Source of the DNA: Brachypodium distachyon
Taxonomy: Eukaryota > Streptophyta > Magnoliopsida > Poales > Poaceae
Assembly (NCBI RefSeq): GCF_000005505.3
Contig: NC_016132.3
Location: 8,804,001 to 8,868,000, forward strand
DNA length: 64,000 nucleotides
Direction: 5' to 3'
The position numbers were made by a program, and so were the translations under genes. Shown here in pieces: positions 34,682 through 47,245 of the stretch (its first letter is position 1; each line of letters starts with the position of its first letter). The notes below the pieces were generated by a model. It saw only the letters and a list, made by a program, of their open reading frames with translations. It was not told the origin of the DNA and made no database searches.

Positions 34682-34822
34682 ATGAAGCTCTATAGCCCCA
34701 TTACTATGGATTTTGATCTGAGGCAATTTATCATTCATGTCCAAGGACAGAAAGTGGTTCTCATTGATCATACAGCACCACAGAATGATTATCTCATTTC
34801 ACCTAAAAGCTGCTAGAAAATT

Positions 34823-36608
34823 TTGGGAAAAGGAGCTTTAGGATTTTGCATTCAGTTGCAAACAGTGCCTAAAGAGCTGGAACCTCAACAATTCATTGAT
34901 ACATTACCGACTCCTATAGCTACTGTACTCCACAAGTACATGGATGTGTTCCTTCCTCCTACAAGACTACCTCCTGCCAGATCTTGTGATCATACAATTC
35001 CCATGTTACCTAGATCTACACCTCCTAACATCAGGCCATACAGAATGCCCCACAAACAGAAGAATACTGTGGAAGAACTTATACAAAAAATGCTCCATAC
35101 TACTGAGATAAGACCCAGTACAAGCCCATTTTCCTCTCCTGCAATCCTTGTGAGGAAGAAAGACAAATCTTGGAGGTTGTGTGTGGATTACAGACAACTT
35201 AACAACTTGACTATCAAGAACAAGTATCCTATTCCTGTGATTGAAGATCTTCTTGATGAACTTCAAGGGACCACAGTATTCTCTAAACTAGATCTGAGGT
35301 CTGGTTACCATCAAATTAGGATGCATCCAGAAGATATTCCCAAAACTGCTTTTAGTACTCATGTGGGACATTATGAGTATCTTGTCATGCCATTTGGTTT
35401 AACCAATGCACCTGCTACCTTTCAGTCACTCATGAACACCATTTTCAAGAAACTGCTCAGAAAGTCTGTCTTGGTTTTCTTTGATGATATCTTGGTATAC
35501 AGTCCTCATATGCAAACTAATATGCAACACCTTAGTCATGTGCTGACAACCTTGAGACACCACAATCTTTCAGTTAAGCTTTCCAAGTGTGAATTTGCAC
35601 AGCCTCAAGTGGAATATCTTGGACACATCATCTCAGGGCAGGGAGTGGCTACTGATCCATCCAAAATATCAGATATTCAAGGATGGCAGAGTCCTAAAAT
35701 AGTTACTCAATTGAGGAGTTTTCTTGGAATGACAGGATATTATAGGAGATTTATCAGAGGATACAGCTCCATTTGCAAACCCTTAACAGACATGCTCAAG
35801 AAAAATGCCTTCAAGTGGGGTCCTGAACAGGAGACAGCTTTCTCTAATCTGAAACAGATTATGACCACCACTCCCCTGTTAGCACTCCCAAATTTTACTA
35901 AGCCATTTACCTTGGAAACTGACGCTTGTGCAGCTGGGTTGGGAGCAGTCCTTATGCAAGACAATCGTCCAATTGCTTATTATAGTACTTCATTTGGACC
36001 AATGGCAGCTAGCAAGTCAGTTTATGAAAAATAAGCTATTGATATATTACAAGCTCTGAAGAAATGGAGACACTACTTACCTGGTAGTAAACTCATTATA
36101 AAAACTGATCAAAGGAGCTTAAAGTACATGACCAGTCAACGCCTACTAGAGGGTGTCCAGCACAAACTGATGCTCAAACTGCTTGAATTTGATTATGATA
36201 TCCAATACAACAGAGGCCAAGATAACAAGGTTGCTGATGCACTTTCCAGAAAGGATTCATTGTTACAAACATCTGATCAGTGTAATGCAACATCTGAAGC
36301 TATTCCCAGCTGGATTACTGATATTGAAGTCAGTTATGCACATGATCCTAAGTGTTGCAAGCTATTACAACAGCTTAGTGTACAAGCTGACAGTAAACCT
36401 AACTATACTTTACAAGCTGGGATACTTCATTACAAGGGCCGAATCTATGTGGGAGAAGCTACTGAATTGAGAAGCAAAATTCTTCAATCTTTTCATGCTT
36501 CAGTATTTGGGGGGCCATTCTGGCAGAAGAGTAACATATCATAGAGTCAAGAAACTGTTTTACTGGCCCAACTTGAAACAGCAGGTGGAACAGTTCATCT
36601 CCACTTGT
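34823..36608 (+). pseudogene. Ty3/gypsy reverse transcriptase, RNase H and start of integrase (broken)
   Basis: Reverse transcriptase blocks are clear: WRLCVDYRQLN, KLDLRSGYHQIRM, MPFGLTNAPATFQ, and the catalytic motif as FFDD (about 35473-35487). RNase H follows (TLETDACAAGLGAVL, DALSR), with a TAA at about 36032 between them. The integrase zinc-binding part starts (about 36480-36608) with a frameshift near 36510 and is then cut by the solo LTR. Confidence 0.85.
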
Positions 36609-39600
36609 TGTAATATCACAAATTTTCAATTTCGGATGTTCACGCCTTTTCATTTCTCATGCATATCACCTTGATCATATCTTAAAATTTTGGTGTTTCA
36701 TTAGGATGCTTTATTGAAATTGTTTAAATTGGTGTTTTGGAATGTGTTAGTTTGGTAGAATTTGATTTGAGAATTTTCTAGAATTTAAAAATGCATTCTA
36801 GGATTTTATTTGAATTTATTTAAAACATAAAGGCATTAAAACTATTTTTATTATTTTATTTTTGAGTGGGAATAAGTTCCTGGACTCTAGATGAAATATA
36901 TTATTTTACAGAATTTTTGGGAAATTTTCTGAAGCCATTTGATATTTTAAATGATTTAAATGGATTTTCGGGTGAATTATAGATCCTAAAAAGTATTTTA
37001 TACTCTTTTTCTTCTATTCTTTTCCTTTTTCTCTAAAAGTACGCTTTCCCCATGGGAAAGCGTATTCTTAGTGAAATGCGCTTTCACTTAAAACCCTGAA
37101 GGGGTTTCTTCTAATCCTAACCGTCCATCTCTGATCCAACGGCCCCCATTCTTTCTCCCTTCTCTCTCCCTTTTCTCTCACTGACACGTGGACCCCACCT
37201 GTCATCTCTCTCCTCCGGCCAAACTCCAATCGCCGCCCGCGCCCACGCCTCCACCCCGCGCGGCAACCGCCAGCCACTTCGCCCACGCGCCCCGCCCGAT
37301 CCAACGACCCCCTCTGCCGCCTATAAAATGCTCCCGAACCCCTCTCTCGCACGCCCTCGCCCGCGCCCTCTCCCTCTCCCTGCGCCCAATCCGCCGCCGC
37401 CCAACTCTAGCGAGCAATCGCTGGAGAACCGCCGCCCATTTCGCGAAGCCGCTGCCGCATTCTCAATCCCCGCGCCGCCGCGGAGCTCGGATGCCCCCGC
37501 ATAGAAGCCGGAGCACGCCAGAGAGACCCCGACACTGACGACCGAAGCCGACGTCGCTGGAGCTGCGACGCGCCGCCGCTGGAGACCACCCCGGAGCAAG
37601 CCGCCGACGCCATTCTTCTTCCCGCAAAGCCGTGAACCTCGCCCACCCTTTCTTCTTCTTCCCCGAGCCTTTCTTCACCGATTCCGTTCTTCTCCAGTGA
37701 GAGTTGTTGGGGTATGAACTTGTTCAACTTCTCTGTAGCTTATGTTCTTTGGTTAGCTTCCTTTAGGCGTCGATCTTAGCAATTCCCTGATCATTATGTG
37801 CTCTGGGTTTCACCATTGTGTAGAGTGTATGTTTCTCTATATTTATTATGTAGATAGTAGCCGTAGATCGTTCATCTTGATCACTGCATCGTCGTTGCAA
37901 AACTGTATTCATAGCAGACTCTCTGCCGCGGCAGGAAGTTGTAGCACCATTCTTACCGAGTAGACTAGTTCACAGTAGTTCTTCTTGTTGTCCGTAGCAT
38001 CATTTTAGTTGACTCTTGCGGTAGTTAGAACCTTAGGTACACTCCTACACAGTAGTTACCTAGTTGGGCCATTTCAAATTCATCTTCACTAGTGGCACGA
38101 CAGCAGTTCGTATCCTGTATTGTTCTGTTTTAGAGTGGCCACATTCATCTGTTCATAGCTATTGGGTCATATCTCCAAAGTTTGTGAAACCAGTGTCAAT
38201 TGGAAGATTAGATGATATTCTTGGATCCTCATGTTTAGTTGTCTGTCATTAGGATAGTTTAGCACCAGTAGTTTATCAGTAGAAGTTGATATCCTTTATC
38301 TGTCAGAATCTGACTAGCCACCTTTGCAAGCCAGTAACTTTTGATCTGTAGATCCAATTGACCTGAAACCCGTTGCGTTAGTTAGTACAATCTTAGTACT
38401 GTACTGTAGCATACGTTTCATGCCATGTTCTGTACTTTAGCACCTTTTAGCTTTCAACCTTAGTTGCAACCTGTTAACAGTAGCAGATTACTGAATTTCA
38501 GACTTAGCCACTCTAGGCTTGGCTTTAGGTTTTAGAACCTTGATAGTTGGTACTATAGTATTATTTGTATGAAGTTGAGGTTCTGTTATTGAATGCTTGT
38601 AATACATTCTTTTATTCGAAGTTCATTGGAGTTATATTTGGATTTGGAGCTATGCATTAATTTTGTTTCATTCTTCGCGTTAGATTATTCGGATTCTGAT
38701 TGCGACGAGTGCCTGGGAGTTGACGACCGCAACCACTTTTCTGATCCAGGCAAGTTACACTTATTAATCATGTAGTACCTATATTTTTGCTTATGCTATT
38801 TTGTTTACAATGTCATAGGGATGCATGTTAGAGTTATTTCTTTATGAAGTATTTATCACATGCGTTTTCAACATGTTTAGCGATTCCTAGTAGATTGCTT
38901 ATAGGATTTTATTGCCATGCCACCAAATACGATAGGTTATGTATTTACATTTTTCCAAAGCATGCTATACTATTATAACGGGACGGGACCCAAACTATGT
39001 TGAAAAGTATTAAGTGCTCTTTATGAGCGAGTATGTTTTTGGAAAAATGTTTTCAAAATAAAACCAAAATGTTTTATCTGGACGGAGTGGTATGATGGAG
39101 GCCAGTTGGCTGTCGGCGAGTGTTGTAACCCCGTAACGGGTACACGCTCAGGAGAAGGTGGGGACCGCCGTCCAGAAATCCAAGAGTTCAAATCTTCTCT
39201 TGTACCCAAAGGCTTCTTGTGCAACCACTTGCTATTATGGACTCTGGCTTGGTCGACTAACTAGCGGGACACCCTTACCTGGGTATCGCCATCCAGAGAG
39301 GGGTCAATGTGCTCATATGGGGCGGGCGGTGCCAGAATTAGGTATCAGGGGGCTTCTAGTGAAAGATTTCGTCACAATCTTTACCTGTTGCGCACGCTTG
39401 TCGTCAGGCAACACTTTGGACTGATTGTGTCAAGTGGGTAAAGTGTACAAACCTCTCGAGAGTGTCAATCTAATCGATTAGCCATGCCCCTGGTTACGGA
39501 CGACTTTGAGTCATTAAGTCAGTAGAAGTGGAGATCTTCAAGTTTTGTTTTCGAAAACCCCAAAACTGTTTTGACTCGATGGAAGATTCCACAGGATGAG

Positions 39601-40162
39601 ACAGGGAAAAGGAATGCTATGTGAGTGTCAATTGACCCAGAGTGCATAGCTAGGTCTTGGAGTGAACATCCACAGAATAACCATACTATTGATCAAACCC
39701 TGTTTTATGAAAACTCCAGGATTAGAGATTTTCAAAGGAAAGTACTATGAGTAATTCAAAACCCCAAAAGCAGCATTTTGCAAAAACAACCCTAGTAGCC
39801 AAACTAGGAAATCCTTAATCATTTCCATGCATTCCTCCTAACCACGCAGGTGTGACTTGCAAGTACATTCAATGTACTGACCTGCACCTATCATGTGCAG
39901 AGAGTGACACTTAAGAAGAAGACACAGGGTCGCGAGTCTACACTCAATTTGCCTGTGGCGTTGATGGGACTCCCTCTTTATCAGTTTGTTTTATTTGGAC
40001 TTCCGCTTGGCTTGTATTAAGTACTCTGGATTTGTATTTCGAACCGATGTAATAGACATGTGTATGTTATTTCATCAATGGAACTGTGTGTGCTAGCATT
40101 TGATCCAGGGGCTAGCACAGATTACACAGAGGTCTGGACCCTTACGAGTCTGGGTCACCACA
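36609..40162 (+). mobile_element. Solo LTR (3.55 kb) nested in the integrase region
   Basis: Begins TGTAATATCAC and ends GGTCACCACA; a 5-bp duplication CTTGT is at 36604-36608 and 40163-40167. The interior has no gag or pol homology and no second LTR. The great length suggests a Tekay/Del-type chromovirus LTR, which is inference. The strand given is that of the TGTAATA end. GC-rich open frames at 37.1-37.7 kb lie within it and are not genes of their own. Confidence 0.8.
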
Positions 40163-40920
40163 CTTGTCCAGTTTGCCAACTCAACAAGGGAGAACATATC
40201 GCCTCACCTATGCTCTTGCACCCTCTCCCTATTCCTGAAACAAATTGGTCTCAAGTATCAATGGATTTTATTGAAGGGCTACCTAAATCTCAGACAAGGA
40301 TGTCATCCTAGTTGTGGTGGATAGGAGGACCAAATATGCTCATTGTCTCCCCCTAGCTCACCCATTCACGGCTCAACAAGTAGCTGCCACATACATGGAC
40401 AATGTCTTTAAATTGCATGGTCTCCCACAATCTATTGTCTCTCATCGTGACAGAATCTTCACTAGCTCCTTCTGGTAAGATATGTTCAAATCACTCAAGG
40501 TCACATTAAACCTAAGCTCTGCTTATCATCCATAGAGTGATGGACAAACTGAGCATGTCAATCAGTGGCTGGAGAATTATTTGAGAATCATGGCTTTCCA
40601 ACAACCCAAGAAATTGTGTCAGTGTTTAGCTGCAGCTGAATGGTGGTACAACACCTCCTATCACACAGCAATCAAAATGTCACCATTTGAAGCACTATAT
40701 GGTTACCATCCCCCTCAAGTTGCTGAGTTGACAATTTCATGCAATATCACCGAAGAAGCAAAGATCAGTCTCACTGAAATGTCACCATTTGAAGCACTAT
40801 AGGGTTACTATCCCCTCAAATTGCTGAGTTGGCAATTCCATGCAATATGATGCAAGAGCTGAAGCACAACTTGGAACGAGCTCAAGCTCGGATGAAAAGT
40901 TTTGCTGATTCAAACCGTAC
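40163..40920 (+). pseudogene. Ty3/gypsy integrase, remaining part (broken)
   Basis: Resumes with CPVCQLNKGEH (second half of the HHCC zinc motif) and MDFIEGLPKS, then the DDE core region with stops at several points. A segment coding SPFEAL is repeated in tandem (about 40677-40700 and 40780-40802). The C-terminal end and everything up to the 3' LTR stub are deleted. Confidence 0.8.
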
Positions 40921-40930
40921 CGAGTGCCAT

Positions 40931-40971
40931 TATCCGCCGATTTCACTTCAGGAATCGCGCTGGTGCTGACA
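40931..40971 (+). repeat. 41-bp stub of the 3' LTR
   Basis: Identical over 41 bases to the last 41 bases of the 5' LTR. The rest of the 3' LTR and the polypurine tract are missing. Confidence 0.85.
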
Positions 40972-42020
40972 ACCAGCCCCTCTACCCCCGGAACCTCGAC
41001 CACACCTTCTCCCGCCGCGACTCCGACGCCTTCAGCATCTGCAGCAGCCGCCCTTCCTCCATCGGCACGGCTCCCGCCCATGCCGCCCCCATCACCAACC
41101 TCTCCGACCGAAGCTCCCAGGCCGCCGCCCTGCGCGTCGTCAACGCCTACCTCGCCCCCAACATCCACCTCCGCGCGCCTCTCCCCGCCGCTCGCGACAT
41201 CCTTGCCGCCTTCCGCCACTTCCTCGAGCGCCTCCAGTACCCCGTCCAGACCTCCTTGGAGGAAGACCTCCTCATCCTCCTTCGCCTCCTCGCCTGCCCC
41301 TACAAGCTCACCCGTTCCGCCCTCAAGGCTCCCGGGACCCCGCACTCCTGGCCGCCCCTCCTATCCGTCCTCTACTGGCTCACCCTTCTCTGTCGCGTCG
41401 CTGACAACCTCGACGCATCCTCTTCCCCATCCGCCGCGACCTCCAATGACCTCATGCCCTACATCACGGAGAGCTATTTCTCACAGCCGACGATGATGCC
41501 GTCGCCTCTCTCGACGAGGAGTACATGTCGAAGGCCAGTGTCCAAACCGATGCGTTCGCTGTGGCCGTTCAGGCACTGGAGAAGGAGGTTGAGGATCTGG
41601 AAGCGAAGCGGAGTAAGCAAACCTCAGAGCCTTCACGTCGGAAGGCGCTGGAGGAGAAGAAGGAAGCATTCACTGCGGATGTTCAGAAGTTTGATGCGGT
41701 GGTGAAGAGCTGGTCCACCAAGATCAAAGAGAAGGAAGAGTCGTTGGTGGTCTTGGAGAAGGAGCTGGAGGCGAAGGTGATGAATGGCCAGCACATGTTG
41801 GCTGACAATGAGGAGCTGGTGAAAAAGGTGGAGGCGCAGGTGGTAAATGTAAGGGATGCCGATAGGATGACTAGGGAGATGCAAGCAGTTGAGCATGATA
41901 TTTCCAAACTGGAAAATGTGAATGCGCGCTGGAGAAGGGATGGGAGCTTGCAGCTGCGTTGGTCACCAAGCTTGAGGATATCGAGGGGCTTGCTGAGCAG
42001 TGCAACCAGGCCCTCAAAAA

Positions 42021-44349
42021 GTATGTATTCTTCATGGTTCTATGAATTGTTTCCATGTTCATTATTCTTGAACCATTGACTTGGTTATTGTTTGAGGAGT
42101 ACCTGGGAACCGATGCTAACCAAGTAACCATAACGCTCTTATTTGATCTGTCAAAAGATATATAGAGATGTCCCTATCTTCTATTCTAATACTGACAGGA
42201 TGCTATGATTACCACCTCTCAATATGTTTGTATTTCCTAACCTCCATAATTCAAATTCTAGTAGTTTGCAATTTTAAAACTGTTTCTCGAGGGTTTCATA
42301 TCCATAGGAATGGCTAGTTTTTATGTTGGCTCGCCAAGCCTATCACAACCCTCCTTTATCCGGGCTTGGGACCGGTATGCCTATAAAGACACATGCCTAT
42401 ACAGACAATTGGCGGAGTTTTAAAACTGTTTTGGGAGAATCAATTTCTTTTGTTGCACTGCAGTTTCGCAATGTCAAAAAATTTATTTTCATAATCATTT
42501 TGCTTTGTTTAGGAGTTTTGTCACTGCAGTTTACAATCAGTTGTGCTTTAGCTTGCCATGATACTCTCTTGACTCTGCAATTATTCATATATATCCTTTA
42601 GGTTACCTTTCTTGCCTACTTGATATTTGTCATTCTTAACTTATATTATTGCATTTCTCGTCAACTGTTAGACTACACTTTGTAATGTGCTCAATATATA
42701 TATGTTAAGGGAAGGCCTGATTCTTATGGACTATAATTGAGATGCTGAGGTTCAATTAAGTGGACTTGTCTGTTCATCACCAATAGTTGTTCTGTCAGTT
42801 GCCTGTTGTTGAGGTCTGCACGTACACAGACTATTGTTTGATGCAATGAATAACAACGTGCATAAGGCAGTCCGCTACTAGTTTACATTGTACTGAATAG
42901 AGATGGTTCTAATGTTACAAATCAGAAAGCTCAGGAAAATGTAGGACACAACATGTTTTTGTCCATGATTTGCTTTGTCTTCCATTTTCCATGTGTTCTT
43001 CCTGTAGTTTAGTTAACTGTCTGTAATTGCTTTACCCTCAGTGCCTTACAAGTGACAATCCCTTTATTTACCTTTTGCTGTTAAACTTAGAATCAGCAAT
43101 GGGTAGACCACATTAAGAATCCTGTAAATTTCCTGAATTAAGCAAGAAGAAAGATTTAGACTGCTATTTGGTGGGGTAAGATTATAAAGCGACTGATTAA
43201 TCAAGAGAAAAGAAGAGAAGATCTAGATCCCTTATCTCGTTGTGACTTAGATTGTAATACTGCAGACCAAATATAGATAGTACAGGTGTATAATTGTATG
43301 GATATTACTGCGGTTATGTAAAAAGAACAAATACACCTATATATTCCATTGGCATTAGGGCTATATTTATTTATTTATTTTGAAGTGGGCTAAAGATTAC
43401 GCAGATAATAATTTTATTACAATATCACATAATTAGCTCTGGCACGCAGGAAGGAGCACAAGTGCACAACCATGCGTAATCCCACTATTCTGCTCTCTTC
43501 AACAAAGCTGCACTAAGGAATGTGCAACCTCATTTTCCTCCCTCTGAATCTTTTGAACTTTGATGTCAGGCAAAAGAGATATGGCTGCTGAAATACCTTT
43601 ACAAATCCCCCTGTAACTTGAACAACCTTCAGCTCCAGAAAGAATGGCTTGGACAGGTTCCACGTAGCACCAACCTAATTCCTTCTAAACAAGCTAGCAA
43701 TTTAGTCTCAGTTGCATGTGAGCATCCTTGCATCTGATTCCAAGCAGCAAGAACAGGTCGTTCATCACTATCTCTGATGATAGCCTCAAACAAGTTTTAA
43801 CAGACAAAGGTTCAAAGCTAGCTTCAACATTAATTTTACACCAATCTACTGTAAAAGACACCAACTGAAAGAGGGCTCACAACCTGCCACTGGTTACTGT
43901 AACCAAGTTAATGTTCGGCTGCCAGAGTCGCTTCCCTTTGATGTTGATCTGGCCATATTGCAAATAATCCACATAGCTGACAAAAGGTTGCACTGAATCT
44001 GCAATAGCAGCATAGCATCTCCGTTGCATGTAGTTTCTAGCTGGAAAATCTTGAGGGAAGTTCTGCTACTTTAGTCTTGGTGATTAAGAATATATAAAAA
44101 ACAAGGGGAGTAATTTTTTTATTAAAAAAACCTGACAGGTTCTAAGTAAAATAAAGGTGTTGTTGTATGCTGTCCCTTAATTGTGTCCTGATGCTAAATT
44201 TGTTAGCGGCACCGCTGAACAAAATTAAGATTAACATCTAAAAAAGAAGACCATTTTATCCTGTTTTTTTCGTTCATTGACTTCTTTTACCTCAATTTAC
44301 ATGTTGAGCTTCTGACCTTATTGTCAAACACTGATGTGCCATTTTGCAG
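42021..44349 (+). other. NDC80 pseudogene intron with a LINE fragment
   Basis: Bounded by GTATGT and TTTTGCAG. At about 43385-44070, on the minus strand, is a LINE RVT_3 (RNase H-like) relic: KINVEASFEPLS, then VQAILSGAEG, then DIKVQKIQREENEVAHSL. The rest is AT-rich without recognised content. Confidence 0.6.
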
Positions 44350-44596
44350 GTTGAAACTCGGTACCGATTTCAAATACATGCTAAATGCAAAAGGATCTTC
44401 CCCATCTGAAATCCTTGGTACCACCTACAAAACTGTCCTAAAGGCTGCGCTCAGTGCTCTTGCTAATGAGACTAAAAGGATATTTGCCTCAAAACATGAT
44501 GAGTCAAATGATCTGCAAAAGCATTTGCAAGGAAATGCTAAAATCATAGAGGAGAAAAGGAACCATGTGTCTGTTCTAGAGGCTAAAACTAATGAG

Positions 44597-47212
44597 GTCA
44601 GTCCATCTTATACTAAATGTCACAACATAAAAATAAACAAAAACTTAAAGTCCGTTTTTCCCTTTGTATGTTCATGTTAACTAATTAACTCATACATATA
44701 TCTTTTGGCAAAACTTATTGACAATTCTGGCCAAATGTAGGTTCTAATACCGTGAGTTGATAAATTTAGCCATTAATCTAAAAATGTCATGAATTTGGTA
44801 CTCACTACAATATAGAAAATAGGTGGTGTATTATTTATGTACTATGCATAATACAAACAGTACTCCCCATAATACTTCTTTTTAGGGAAAGACTCAAGTT
44901 ACCTGTGGCAAACGGTTTACTTCTTTTATATTCCCTTCGCTCAACAATATTTGTTGTTTTGGGATTTGCTTTTGACATGGTCTCCATCTTGCAACTTTGG
45001 ACTATTGGTTTCCATATGAATATGTTAGTAAAAGGTTATAAGATTATCAAATATTTCCTTCACAAATCTAAAATATAATTATACTATTTTCACTCGACCA
45101 ATGAACTATTTTTGCATATATTAATTGTCAAGTTATAAAGTGTTTATACTAGGATGACATCTATAGTGTATTGAAGGTAGTAATTGGTTACCATAGTCTA
45201 TAGTCACACATGCTTGTTGACCTGCTTTTTAGTTTTTATGGTAGAACAGTGCTTGCATTGCTGGTATGTTGTTTGTTTTGTTTTCAATCTTCTGCGGGAT
45301 TGCATTTACCAGAGAACAGTGTTCTGAAAGGCATCACCTAGGCACGGGCCATCATCCTGTTGCCTTTCTCGTGTAATTAGCATTTAGGCCTGTCTGGCTA
45401 GAGCCAGTGCCTTGGTGAACACTGAGCAGAACTTATGAATTATGTTCCTCTGTGACCTGTTACAAGTGGTATGCTAGGCATCTACACATTCTTGTTTGTG
45501 CTGCATAAAGTGGTTGAGATGCCTGGCTCATGATAAACTTACACAATTAGGCTCTGTTTTATTGTACGGCAGCATACTTGGTTGCAAAGCAAGGCTGCCC
45601 TTTTGTGGTTTTGCCTACTAACAATTAGGTCTCTAAAGGAGATAGATACTCAGATTAGAAAGGATGGTGCTCTGGATAAATGGGAAGGGTGATAGGCATG
45701 GAGGTATGGTTACATGCCAAAAATTCGTGCAAGAAGCACCACACATTTGGCTGTAAGCATCGTTGGGTGCTTACAGAATAACTACATCCATGAGGTTAGC
45801 CGGACGACAGAGCGTAGGGGATTGTGCAGTAGAACATAGGTTAGATTATGAACGAGGGAGGAGATTGACATACTGTTCTTATTGATTAACTTGATACTTT
45901 AATAGATTGATTAGTACATGCAGGCTCCCAGATATATAGGGAAATTACTTGACCCTCATGAAATTAAGGATATTATCTTTAAGCCTATCTGTAATATCCA
46001 GTTTAAATAATATGCTGTGTTTATTTGTCTACTACCTAATATAGCCACGTACATAGCATCCGCGTTCGGGATTAAAACAATTCTAATGCTCTCGTTGCTT
46101 CATTGATCTCTTATTATGTAGGAAATTGCTGTTTGTGTCCATTTTATTAATTATAGTGTGATGTGCTGCAATTAGACTTCAACTATGACAGTATGTCATG
46201 TGTTTAGAAGAAAAATAAGATTCTTGTTTTTTATGTAGTATCAATCAATTGATTGCATTCTGGTTGGCACTCTTTTGGGGGACTTAAACCTGGTTCATTT
46301 GTTGGTGATTACAAACATTTACCAACCTAGACAAATACTGGGGCTTGTATTTACCTATTACCACAGTTCTCAAATTTGCAGTCTAGAACACAAGCAGTTA
46401 TTCACGGTTACCACAGTTCTCAAGTTTACAGTCTAGGACACAAGCAGTTATTCACGGTAACTATTTTGTTCCCTTTTGGTAATTGTCGCAAAAGAGCGAA
46501 AGTGATCTGGGTGGCTTTTGTTATTTTGTCAATCCCTTAAATCAGATTTATTTCTTGGTGATCACACACATTTACCAACCTAGGCAAGTGTTGGAGCTTG
46601 TATTTACCATACAACTCAGTTTATTTTATACTCCCTCCATCCAAACATACAAGGAAAATTTGAGAATTGAAGAAACCAAGGACAAATTCCTCCTGAGAAG
46701 GGTGCTGAAGTCTATGAGTTTTACTCCCAAGTAAATATCCCACTAGACCAACTGCAGCGCAACATTGATTAGAGGTGCAATCAAGAATCAGTTTGGCAAC
46801 GAGTAACAAGGACATGGGGACGTGTGATGGGAGTTCAAAGATCAATCTGTCCTTATCTTTTTGGCTTTCTTAGATTAGGATTTGTCCTTGTATTTTTTGG
46901 ATAGAGGGAGTGCTTGCCTGCAGCACAACCACAAATCACAATAATTACTTTGTACCCTTCTGTTAAATAGTTGTGAAAGAGTGAAGTGGAATATTGGGTG
47001 CTTTCATTAATTCCTTCGACCAGGTACTTTATTTGGTGATTACAAACATTTGACGTGCTGGGGCCTTTATTTACAATTAGAAGTCAAGCTATATTGGAAT
47101 CTTCTGCATCATAATTACAATAATTAGTTTGTAGCCTTCTAATAGGTGCAAAAGAGTGAACTGTTTTTTATATATATATTTTCCTGTTTACATTTCAGTT
47201 TCTGTTCCCCAG
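44597..47212 (+). other. NDC80 pseudogene intron with diverged repeats
   Basis: Bounded by GTCAGT and CCCCAG. About 46304, 46558 and 47036 start three diverged copies of a TGATTACAAACATTTACCAA-type unit. Within the first, a about 50-bp unit (TTACCACAGTTCTCAA...) is doubled at 46358-46458. A 280-bp MITE lies at 46631-46910. Confidence 0.6.
46631..46910. mobile_element. Stowaway-like MITE, 280 bp
   Basis: Ends CTCCCTCCATCCAAACATAC and complementary TTTTTTGGATAGAGGGAG, preceded by TA. Confidence 0.65.
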
Positions 47213-47245
47213 GTTATTGCTCAATTGGATTCGCTGGATCATTTA

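Larger units (their letters stand above)
32115..40971 (+). mobile_element. Ty3/gypsy LTR retrotransposon inserted in NDC80 exon 1
   Basis: The 5' LTR is followed by a primer-binding site, gag, protease, reverse transcriptase, RNase H and integrase, in Ty3/gypsy order, then a 41-bp stub of the 3' LTR. The target duplication is ACCAG (32110-32114 and 40972-40976). Of the 8.86 kb, 3.55 kb belongs to a later solo LTR. The coding region has several stops and frameshifts, so it is inactive. It lies in the same orientation as the host gene. Confidence 0.9.
32019..47245 (+). pseudogene. NDC80: NDC80/HEC1 kinetochore protein pseudogene, split by retrotransposon
   Basis: NDC80 binds microtubules at the outer kinetochore. 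Exon 1 starts at ATG 32019 (MRPGGIGDDAGRH...), stops at 32114, and resumes after the inserted element at 40977 (PLYPRNLDHTFSRRDSD), exactly in frame once one ACCAG is discounted. The calponin-homology-type head is clear (SSQAAALRVVNAYLAP, CPYKLTRSALKAPGTPHSWP), then coiled coil (MSKASVQTDAFAVAVQALEK...). Breaks: a frameshift at about 41485 and a one-base loss at about 41933. Exon 1 ends at 42020 (AAAAA/GTATGT), exon 2 is 44350-44596 (LKLGTDFKYMLNAKG, ending KTNE before GTCAGT), and exon 3 begins at 47213 (VIAQLDSLDH) and then decays. The C-terminal half is missing. Introns are kept, so this is a duplicated gene, not a retrocopy. NDC80 is essential, so an intact copy must exist elsewhere. Confidence 0.85.

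Noticed and set aside
37068..37727. Several GC-rich open frames on both strands
   Set aside because: They lie inside the 3.55-kb solo LTR and overlap one another; this is LTR composition, not genes.
41497..42079. Separate gene starting MSKASVQTDAF
   Set aside because: It is the continuation of the NDC80 coiled coil in another frame after a frameshift, not a new gene.
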